DNA of 38,516 nucleotides from Chloroflexota bacterium (GTDB lineage Bacteria; Chloroflexota; Anaerolineae; Anaerolineales; UBA4823). The DNA lies in assembly GCA_020349245.1 (NCBI GenBank), contig CP070764.1, positions 1,225,581 to 1,264,096 on the forward strand, given 5' to 3'. Below the pieces are notes generated by a model. It did not search any database and had not been told where the DNA came from. It saw only the letters and a list, made by a program, of their open reading frames with translations. A program made the translations under genes and the position numbers. Below are positions 23,890 to 31,387 of this stretch, piece after piece; the first letter of the stretch is position 1, and every line of letters starts with the position of its first letter.

Positions 23890-26800
23890 TTGAAAGAAAA
23901 ATCGATTCGCGAACATAATAAGGTTGATGATTTCCAAGAAACTGCACCCCGGAAACGGTTAAACTGGCCGATCATTGCAGGTATATTCATCATTTCAATC
24001 ATATCGGTGATTGCCGTCATCGGGCCGGACATTGCTCCTAAAGATCCGAACGAGGAGCACAATATCACGATGATTGAAGGTGAGTGGTATATCCCTCCAT
24101 TCAATATTGGTACTCCTGGGTACCCGCTCGGATCAGATAGCTTCGGAAGAGATTTGTATTCCCGATTGCTCTGGGGTATCCAACCAACGATGATCATGGT
24201 ACTGATTGTCGCATTTGTACGCTTAATCATCGGAGTCGTGATCGGATTAGCTGCAGGTTGGTTCACTGGTAAAACCGGGCGCTTCCTTAACAGCCTTATC
24301 CAGATATCCCTTGCTCTCCCAGTTCTATTGGTTGCCTTAGGGGCCATCGCAATCGTTGGCGTTGAATTGGGAATCTGGGCTTTTATCATCGGCTTGTCCC
24401 TCACTGGTTGGGTGGATACAGCATTGCAGGTAAGAGAACAGACAAAAATTGTCAAAGGTCAAGTCTATATCGAAGCCGCAAACGCATTAGGGGCCACAAA
24501 CCAACAAATCTTATCAAACCATATCCTCAAGCAAATCACGCCTATGCTGCTCATGCTTTTCGCATTTGAGATCAGTAGCACTTTAATGTTGACAGCAGGA
24601 TTAGGCTTCTTGGGATACTATATTGGTGGCGATGTGTGGGTGGATGTCGATGATTTTGTCGCCAGGAGAATCAGCGGAAATCCGGAATTAGGTCAGATGC
24701 TGGCAACTTCCTGGGTGACGCTGACAAAACCTTGGGCAATGGTTGCTGTAGGAACAACGGTTTTCCTCACTGTACTTGGATTTAATTTAATCGGCGAGGG
24801 ACTTCGTCAAAATATTGGCTTTGCAATCGTTCAAAAGAGAACAGCATTTGCAGATGCAAGAACCAATTTTGCGCTTTGGTTCAATGAGCATCTCTGGCAT
24901 CCTGCTCTGCAATTCATTCGAATTAGATCCCTGCGCTACGGGTTTGCTGTTATCGGAACCCTCTTTGTTCTGGGATTTGGTGCTTTGTTGCTACTCGATG
25001 CAGCAGCGCAGTCCGACGTGTCTTCCATAATAAATTATTACCCACAGGAAGAAAATTCCACACAGGAAATTCAGGCAACCATGGTGGGAACTGCTCAAAA
25101 TAGCCAGGACAGCGGTATCTCAGAAATTGAGATAATTTACAATCCTGAGATCGTATGGGAATCATACGACGAAAATGGTTTTTCAGGTGGTCTTACCCTT
25201 TCACCAACCCAAGACAAATTTTATTATATGTCCAATGCGGGAACAGTTTATGCTGCAGATCTGGATGGCAATTTAATTTTACAAACCGAAATTCCCAATG
25301 GTGGTAAAGGTGAACCTGCAATTGACGAGGATGGCAATTTGTTGGTGGCTGATCCAACCGGAGGATTATCAAAATTATCTCCCCAGGGTGAGCTCCTTTG
25401 GCAATTTCAATCCACCTCCGGTGATCGCTCTCACTCGGGACCCGCCATTGGAAAAGACGGGACGATCTACTACACTGTTGGCACAAGTTCAAAAGGTTTC
25501 TTGCAGGCAGTATCACCTTCAGGCGAGTCTATTTGGGTAACTCAAACAAAGACTCCTTTCTTCTTTGAAAAGCCACAACCAAGTGCAGACCGTGATTATG
25601 TCTTCCTAAAGGATGATATCTTTCTCTCTGGAAGTGGTGAATTGCTCGATTTCACCTTCGAATTGGATGTTTTGAGATTTTTCTCTGGGGATAATGGAAA
25701 GAATTATCTTCTTGCTGGGCGCAATATCATAGAATGGAAGCTGGAGGGAACAGAATTAGTTGTAGTCGATATGATCGAATGGGATACATCCAGTTTTAGC
25801 AATGTCACTGCTCCCGCACAGGTAGGTGTTAATGCACAGGGTGAATCCTGGCAGCTTTATACGACTCCGGGAGGACATACCAGCGTTGTTTGGGTTTCTC
25901 AGGACGACAGATTTCTCGGAATCAGCACCTTCCCTAAAAGTGCCAGTATCCTGGTATCGGTTGAGGACGATCTTTCAGCTATAGTCTGCGGAGGTGGGGC
26001 TTTTTATGCCATCTCCACAGATTGTGGATTGTTGGGTCCAGAATTTGAAGATCCAATCTGGAGTCTTCACCTGGGTGATTTCGGACCTGTATTAGGAGGA
26101 TTTGCACTTAATGGGCACTATTACGTATCCACAGAAGAGGGATACGTTATCAAACTCGATGAAAACCAGGAAACAGTTCTAGCGGCTGGTGCCGAAACAC
26201 AATTACCAGAAGGTGTATTGCCAGAAGAAATTGGGATCCAATGGGCTTACCAAACCAATTTTGAGGATGGTGCTGTGATTAATCTCGAGAAAAACTCTGA
26301 AGGCCTGATTTTCATCTTTACGGGAGATGAAAAAATACACATCCTCGATCCCAATGGAGAAGTCCTCAATGTTATCCAATTGCCAGCTTCGCTTTATTAT
26401 GAGGTTAGCACAACGGGTCGCAGTGCACCACTCCAGATTCATCCTGAAATACTACCAGATGGGACAATCATATTGATTTCAGAAGATCTTGCCGTTTACG
26501 GAATGGACACTGATGGAAATATTTTGTGGGAGGATACACTGAATGCAGATCCAGCAGAACCATCATTGATGGATGAAAGCGGTACTCTATATATTATTGA
26601 TATAAATGGTGGATTGAATGCAATCAACAAGGATGGATTAAAATGGCGATTTCAATCCGAAGCTGCCGACATGCCTGCTCACGGTTTTACATTAGGCTCA
26701 AATGGGAATATTTACTACGTGGTTACTAACTACAGCAAAGGATACATCCAGGCAGTTTCCAATGAAGGAGAGAATCTTTGGGCAACTCAAACCACTACCC

Positions 26801-27432
26801 GAGATTTTTATGACGGGTTAAACATCAGCAGCGACGGAAGTTTCATCTCGCTTGCTGAAAATTTACTGCAAACTAACGATGGGATGATCGTGGAATATTC
26901 TCCTACGGATATTATTGATGAATATATTTTCTCTTCTAATGGCCAGAATTTCCTCCGCTCTACCCATACGGTTCGCGAATGGCGATTAGGAGCTTCCGGA
27001 ATAGAAATTCTTAATGAAGGATTGGTCAGTGAAGAAAATACCACTTTGAGACCACCACTGGGATCTCTAGCAGATTCAAATGGGATAGTTTGGCTTTTTT
27101 ATCCAGAAAAATATACCGGTGGAGGGACGATTATCGTTTGGATGTCTCCTAACGGTGAAATCATCGGCAGGCACCTTCTCGAAAGAAATTTTCAAAACAT
27201 CACATCAATTGATTCTGAAAAATCCCAGCTAACAAAATGCACAGAATTTGAAAGTGAACAAACAATGGAATGCAAAACATATTCAGCAAAATCCGGGGAA
27301 TTAATATGGGAGGTATTTCTAAAAGATATTCCCCATTATTATGGTGGAAAAATAATTGATAACTTCCTATATTTATATGCTGAGGATAATTCAATATACG
27401 AGTTATTTATTGGAGAACCACCCAGCGAATAA
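23890..27432 (+). CDS. DppC-like ABC permease fused to a double PQQ-like beta-propeller
   Basis: An 1180-residue fusion. Residues about 22-330 are a DppC/OppC permease: first helix, then GSDSFGRDLYSRLLWG (the family's conserved block), a BPD_transp_1 membrane domain, and the EAA loop EAANALGATNQQI. An additional helix at about 350-372 would carry the chain outside, followed by some 790 residues of PQQ/WD-like repeats with pairs such as DLDGNLI, SPQGELLWQF and DTDGNILWED. The repeat region is itself duplicated with a 415-codon period. Ordinary DppC proteins are about 300 residues and have no such tail. The TTG at 23890 is preferred (TGGGAG six bases upstream) over the TTG at 23869. The propeller may replace a substrate-binding protein, act as a sensor, or bind the cell wall; none is proven. 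Confidence 0.88.
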   Translation: MKEKSIREHNKVDDFQETAPRKRLNWPIIAGIFIISIISVIAVIGPDIAPKDPNEEHNITMIEGEWYIPPFNIGTPGYPLGSDSFGRDLYSRLLWGIQPTMIMVLIVAFVRLIIGVVIGLAAGWFTGKTGRFLNSLIQISLALPVLLVALGAIAIVGVELGIWAFIIGLSLTGWVDTALQVREQTKIVKGQVYIEAANALGATNQQILSNHILKQITPMLLMLFAFEISSTLMLTAGLGFLGYYIGGDVWVDVDDFVARRISGNPELGQMLATSWVTLTKPWAMVAVGTTVFLTVLGFNLIGEGLRQNIGFAIVQKRTAFADARTNFALWFNEHLWHPALQFIRIRSLRYGFAVIGTLFVLGFGALLLLDAAAQSDVSSIINYYPQEENSTQEIQATMVGTAQNSQDSGISEIEIIYNPEIVWESYDENGFSGGLTLSPTQDKFYYMSNAGTVYAADLDGNLILQTEIPNGGKGEPAIDEDGNLLVADPTGGLSKLSPQGELLWQFQSTSGDRSHSGPAIGKDGTIYYTVGTSSKGFLQAVSPSGESIWVTQTKTPFFFEKPQPSADRDYVFLKDDIFLSGSGELLDFTFELDVLRFFSGDNGKNYLLAGRNIIEWKLEGTELVVVDMIEWDTSSFSNVTAPAQVGVNAQGESWQLYTTPGGHTSVVWVSQDDRFLGISTFPKSASILVSVEDDLSAIVCGGGAFYAISTDCGLLGPEFEDPIWSLHLGDFGPVLGGFALNGHYYVSTEEGYVIKLDENQETVLAAGAETQLPEGVLPEEIGIQWAYQTNFEDGAVINLEKNSEGLIFIFTGDEKIHILDPNGEVLNVIQLPASLYYEVSTTGRSAPLQIHPEILPDGTIILISEDLAVYGMDTDGNILWEDTLNADPAEPSLMDESGTLYIIDINGGLNAINKDGLKWRFQSEAADMPAHGFTLGSNGNIYYVVTNYSKGYIQAVSNEGENLWATQTTTRDFYDGLNISSDGSFISLAENLLQTNDGMIVEYSPTDIIDEYIFSSNGQNFLRSTHTVREWRLGASGIEILNEGLVSEENTTLRPPLGSLADSNGIVWLFYPEKYTGGGTIIVWMSPNGEIIGRHLLERNFQNITSIDSEKSQLTKCTEFESEQTMECKTYSAKSGELIWEVFLKDIPHYYGGKIIDNFLYLYAEDNSIYELFIGEPPSE

Positions 27433-27471
27433 TACTAATTCAAGACCAACCCGAATGGAGAGATCAAACAC

Positions 27472-27498
27472 CAGCCTCTAAAAAATTTTGGGAGGCTG
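27472..27498. other. Inverted repeat after the permease-propeller gene
   Basis: CAGCCTC (27472-27478) and GAGGCTG (27492-27498) are a perfect seven-base inverted repeat with a 13-base A/T-rich loop, 40 bases after the stop codon. A T-tract does not follow directly, so it is at best a weak terminator; it could otherwise act in the leader of the methyltransferase gene. Confidence 0.35.
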
Positions 27499-27559
27499 TC
27501 AATTTAATGTTTGGTGCTTTTTCCTTGCCTTCTTGGAAGTTTTCTTTTATAGTTTTGCC

Positions 27560-28690
27560 ATGAAAAACTCCCAGCTGAAGGTTAACCAAATCATTTGCGG
27601 AAATAGTCTCGAAATCTTAAAAACTTTCCCTGATGAATGCATTGACTTGATATTTGCCGATCCACCATACAACCTTCAATTGAATCAGGAATTGTGGAGA
27701 CCAAACCAAACATTGGTGGATGCAGTCAGTGATGGGTGGGACCAATTTGCTGATTTTAATAGTTACGATAACTTTTCCAGAGGTTGGTTAGTCGAATCAC
27801 AAAGAATTCTTAAAAAAGATGGCAGCATCTGGGTAATCGGCACGTACCATAATATTTTCCGGTTAGGAAAATTAATGCAGGATTTGGGTTTCTGGTTCTT
27901 GAATGATGTTGTTTGGGTAAAAATCAACCCCATGCCGAACTTCCGGGGGGTAAGATTTACAAATGCTCACGAAACACTGATTTGGGCGAGTAAAAAGAAA
28001 AAGAGTAAGTATAAATTTAATTACCATGCCATGAAAGACCTCAATGGAGGTCGGCAGATGCGCAGTGATTGGTACCTACCCTTATGTACAGGAGCGGAAA
28101 GAATAAAAATTCAGGGTAAGAAAGCTCATTCAACTCAAAAACCAGAAGCCTTGCTCTTCCGGATCATTTTATCTTCTACGAATTCTGGTGACATCGTTCT
28201 CGATCCATTTTTTGGAACTGGTACCACTGGTGCGGTTGCCAAGAAGCTGAACAGATATTGGATTGGCATAGAGAATAATCCAGAATACGTCAAAATAGCT
28301 CAGCGAAGACTCGATTCGATTGAAAATCCAGGAGAAGATCCGCTCATCTTTCAAACTCAAGATAGGAAGCAACCCCGCCAGCGCGTCCCGTTTGGCAAGC
28401 TTATCGAAATTGGATTTTTAAACCCAGGACAATATCTCTTTTTTGTCGGTGATGCGAATATCAAAGCTGTGATCAGATCGGATGGCAATCTTTCGATCAA
28501 CGACTTCACAGGATCGATCCACCAGACTGCAAAACATTTATCGGATGGAAAACCAAGCAATGGATGGCAACTCTGGTATTATGAAAATGAGAGTGGAGGA
28601 TATGATCTCATTGACAAATTGAGATCAGAGTATATCTCTCAATTCAATCTTGACAAAACCGAGTCAGTTGATATTGAAGATCACGCCTGA
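27560..28690 (+). CDS. CcrM/HinfI-type adenine-N6 DNA methyltransferase with RAMA-like tail
   Basis: A 376-residue enzyme predicted to methylate adenine in DNA with S-adenosylmethionine. The catalytic motif DPPY is at 34-37 (ADPPYNLQL) and the cofactor motif FGTGTTG starts at F218; this order places it in the beta class, with M.HinfI and CcrM. The HSTQKPEALLFRII block is also typical. The C-terminal part (about 270-365, with FGKLIEIGFLNPG, ADG-like IRSDGN, SIHQTA and NGWQLWYY) corresponds to the RAMA-like DNA-recognition tail of CcrM, suggesting GANTC specificity. The ATG at 27560 is chosen by homology; no Shine-Dalgarno is seen and the frame extends 24 codons upstream. No restriction enzyme or specificity subunit is nearby, so it looks like an orphan, possibly regulatory methyltransferase. 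Confidence 0.88.
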   Translation: MKNSQLKVNQIICGNSLEILKTFPDECIDLIFADPPYNLQLNQELWRPNQTLVDAVSDGWDQFADFNSYDNFSRGWLVESQRILKKDGSIWVIGTYHNIFRLGKLMQDLGFWFLNDVVWVKINPMPNFRGVRFTNAHETLIWASKKKKSKYKFNYHAMKDLNGGRQMRSDWYLPLCTGAERIKIQGKKAHSTQKPEALLFRIILSSTNSGDIVLDPFFGTGTTGAVAKKLNRYWIGIENNPEYVKIAQRRLDSIENPGEDPLIFQTQDRKQPRQRVPFGKLIEIGFLNPGQYLFFVGDANIKAVIRSDGNLSINDFTGSIHQTAKHLSDGKPSNGWQLWYYENESGGYDLIDKLRSEYISQFNLDKTESVDIEDHA

Positions 28691-28740
28691 CCAGGCTTCC
28701 AGAAATCATTACACTCCCAGTTCTAATAAGTTGCTCCCAA

Positions 28741-28754
28741 TGATTGATCAATCA
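28741..28754. promoter_or_regulatory. Perfect 14-base palindrome upstream of the NERD-like gene
   Basis: TGATTGATCAATCA equals its own reverse complement over all 14 bases. It lies 10 bases before the proposed ATG of the NERD-domain gene and 51 bases after the methyltransferase stop. Symmetry and position suit an operator or a short RNA hairpin. It contains one GATC and no GANTC site. Confidence 0.35.
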
Positions 28755-28764
28755 ACATAAAACC

Positions 28765-29880
28765 ATGCAAATCATTGACAACAATATTATAGATATTATC
28801 CCCGGATATGAAAAAATCCAGGCTGCTGAACGTGATTTACTGCGAAAATGGCGGGAACCTTTACTTGCAGAATACTCAAAGCAGAGAGCAGTATACGAAG
28901 AACAGAGAAGTGATGTGCAAGCACATCGAAAGGAATTCAACAAACGACTCCGGCTTGGAATTTGGCTATCGAGTGCACTGCTGCTACTCGGATTGCTGGT
29001 TTTACCGGCACTTATCTTGATCAGCGAACTTGGTGATATGCGCGGACCACTTTTTTGCTTCTCGCCATTGCTAATTCTTGGGGGGGTTACTGGCTGGGCG
29101 ATTATCATCGTTTTGTGGATAATCGCAAAGGACCAGGTAGAACCAGAACCTCCCCTGAATCCGCTTAAGTCAGACCTGATTCACCCACTTGTACCTCTTT
29201 GGAAAGAAGGTCTTTTGGGTACCTTGCCAGGTAAGAAACCACACCCGGATGCTGATGGAGAATACCGGTTTATCTCGCGCTTAATTGCTCTGAATGATCC
29301 TTCTTATATTCTCTACCGGATCATGCCAGCTGAAAATAGATATATTGATGTTGTTATCATCGGTTCAAAAGGAGTATGGGTATTTGAAGTAATAAATCTT
29401 CCCGGGTTAGTTCGCTGGCGAGATGGAAGATGGTCCCACTTTCAGCCAGGAGGAGTCATCCCTCGCAGAGGAAAGGCGAAATTTCGATCGCTGGAGCTAG
29501 CCTTTGATAAATCATGGCAGGAATCTGCATCCACTGTAGCTGATATCCTTTCAAACTATCAAGAACAGCAGGAGCGAAATTTCGACATTAAAATTCCGGT
29601 GCGCGGTGGATTAGTCTTCGCCCACCCGAAAGGCAGGTATGATATTCCAGCTGGATGTCCTTTCAATTGGGGAGTTGTCTCCTTCTGGATAGAGAAGTTA
29701 CACAATGTCCCTGACCTTGTTGGCATAGACGAGTACTTAACATTGGAAATAAACCAAGCTCTGCTGGCAAAACACCATCAATTTGTTAATCTGGGCAATC
29801 ATCGATCGATGATTGCTTACGGTGATCAACTTAAAATGGTAGTGGAGAGAAATATCCAGAGTTGGTTGGAGAATAATTGA
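28765..29880 (+). CDS. Membrane protein with a NERD-like (nuclease-related) domain
   Basis: A 371-residue protein. An N-terminal charged, probably coiled segment (residues about 15-60) precedes two membrane helices (about 65-88 and 98-122). The cytoplasmic part from about 185 reads YIDVVIIGSKGVWVFEVIN, resembling the core of NERD domains, which relate to the PD-(D/E)XK nuclease fold and often appear with helicases or kinases. The conserved Lys of the usual E-x-K motif is replaced by Ile (FEVIN), so catalysis may be lost. The ATG at 28765 is taken because the TTG at 28744 lies inside a palindrome; neither has a clear ribosome binding site. It follows the orphan methyltransferase by 74 bases in the same direction and may be co-transcribed. 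NERD assignment is moderate. Confidence 0.65.
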   Translation: MQIIDNNIIDIIPGYEKIQAAERDLLRKWREPLLAEYSKQRAVYEEQRSDVQAHRKEFNKRLRLGIWLSSALLLLGLLVLPALILISELGDMRGPLFCFSPLLILGGVTGWAIIIVLWIIAKDQVEPEPPLNPLKSDLIHPLVPLWKEGLLGTLPGKKPHPDADGEYRFISRLIALNDPSYILYRIMPAENRYIDVVIIGSKGVWVFEVINLPGLVRWRDGRWSHFQPGGVIPRRGKAKFRSLELAFDKSWQESASTVADILSNYQEQQERNFDIKIPVRGGLVFAHPKGRYDIPAGCPFNWGVVSFWIEKLHNVPDLVGIDEYLTLEINQALLAKHHQFVNLGNHRSMIAYGDQLKMVVERNIQSWLENN

Positions 29881-29947
29881 TTTGGAAATAAGGGGTAATT
29901 TTCTTGTAATAATATAAAATTTTCAGATGATAAAAAATTTGGGGAAA

Positions 29948-30202
29948 TTAAAAGCGGCGGAATACACCAAATATCAGTAGAAGCAAAACTGAACCTATTG
30001 CAGCTTCGACAATAGTTCCGATAATCCCAGATAAGAAGTGAAAACCAAAGGTATAAAATGCCCAACCAGAAATAATCGCACCCACGATTCCAATAAGTAC
30101 AGCTCCCATTAATCCCATGCGCATCCCACCTATCACGGTATCAAGGAGAATTCCGACGATAGCACCAACAATAATCCAGATAATGATCGATTCAAAGGTC
30201 AT
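29948..30202 (-). CDS. GlsB/YeaQ/YmgE-type transglycosylase-associated membrane protein
   Basis: An 84-residue, three-helix membrane protein, rich in glycine. IIIWIIVGAIVGILLDTVIGG, the middle segment GLMGAVLIGIVGAIISGW and the final helix ending FGVFRRF match the GlsB/YeaQ/YmgE stress-protein family, small inner-membrane proteins induced by envelope or acid stress; their molecular role is unclear. The ATG at 30202 is supported by AAAGGAG eight bases upstream; the frame extending to 30259 ignores that site. It stands alone and convergent to the NERD-like gene. Confidence 0.82.
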   Translation of the reverse strand: MTFESIIIWIIVGAIVGILLDTVIGGMRMGLMGAVLIGIVGAIISGWAFYTFGFHFLSGIIGTIVEAAIGSVLLLLIFGVFRRF

Positions 30203-30461
30203 CAAGATATCTCCTTTACTTCTTCCTTCGCAAAAATTTGGATCGTTATTATAAATCAAGAGAGATACTTATAAATTCCTTTCAGTGAATTAAGGTTCAT
30301 CCTTTGGACGAACTTTTGAACTGTTGCGAGATCAACTGCCAGACAATTTTTGCTTGAACGGAGAATCGTATCCATGGGTGATTCAATTCGGCATGTGGAT
30401 TGGCAGCTGTAGAACTAACCACAGCCGTTTTGCCAAACGAAACAATCGTCTGCGTGATGAT

Positions 30462-31025
30462 TTATATCCAACCTAGCATGGCGAGAACCTGAGATGCAAG
30501 AAAAATTAGCCAAACAATCACCAATACCCACCCGATCCGATCGACTGTGGATGGCACGTTAAGAGGTTTATATTGGTCCTTCATGGCGAATATCATCCTG
30601 TTAACGCCAGGTCTATTAGGGTATTCTTCTCCTCTCACGGCCTTATCAATATAGCTGATATAGCTTTCACTGAATAAATCCAGCTCCTCTTCGATTTCAA
30701 CGACACGGTAATACAGCATGCTTTGGACGAAGTACCATACAGATGCCATCTTCTTCCACCAATATACTAATACGATAGATAAAGCACCAATAGCTGCTCG
30801 CAAAAAATAATCATACAAGCTCGGGCTTGCAGGGAGAGTTCCGCCCAGCAAAGCAAGTCCAGCTATCGAGCCTGTGACCAATACCGCAGCCGTACTCCAA
30901 ATAATATCTTCAAGATGGTCAGCGTTGTTTTTTGAAAGATCATATTCTTTCAATAGAGCCTGCACTCTGGTGTCTGAAAGTGTGGACGTTGCTGAATCTT
31001 TTTCGTTTACCTCTTGATTAGACAT
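30462..31025 (-). CDS. Small integral membrane protein, possibly RipA-like
   Basis: A 187-residue protein. A polar N-terminus (residues 1-45) is followed by two closely spaced helices (about 47-70 and 80-100), an acidic middle segment (EIEEELDLFSESYISYID) and a last helix (about 160-184, IGWVLVIVWLIFLASQVLAML). This three-helix layout resembles RipA-type octameric membrane proteins, but the match is by appearance only, so the function is left open. The ATG at 31025 has AAGGAGG upstream and is preferred to the in-frame start at 31157. No partner gene is evident. A frame that continues past its stop codon is noted separately. Confidence 0.6.
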   Translation of the reverse strand: MSNQEVNEKDSATSTLSDTRVQALLKEYDLSKNNADHLEDIIWSTAAVLVTGSIAGLALLGGTLPASPSLYDYFLRAAIGALSIVLVYWWKKMASVWYFVQSMLYYRVVEIEEELDLFSESYISYIDKAVRGEEYPNRPGVNRMIFAMKDQYKPLNVPSTVDRIGWVLVIVWLIFLASQVLAMLGWI

Positions 31026-31387
31026 AACTCCAGCCTCCTTATTCCAAGAGCCTTCCCCCATTCCAATTAAATTAATAAGCCCTCTATTGGTAGTTAAACC
31101 GATGCATTTTTTTGATTCGGAGAAACTAATAAAAATTGAATAATAAAATAAACTCAACGGGAAAATTTGGATACCGCGATGATGGTTGAATCATCGCCTC
31201 AAATGCAGCCAGGAATTGATTTTGAAGCTATTACAAGTATATAAAAAAATAATTCCCATGGCAATATAACATAGATGCTTGATTGGGAATGATACCTGGT
31301 TGTAATCGATTCAGATCGAAATTAGAGAGGTATTTAATCAATATTAGCTGGTTTTCACTCAAATTCTCCTATTCGATCTTCAATTGT

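Noticed and set aside
31252..31290. ATTCCCA/TGGGAAT inverted repeat upstream of a membrane protein gene
   Set aside because: Seven-base arms with a 25-base spacer are expected by chance in intergenic DNA of this length; no supporting context.
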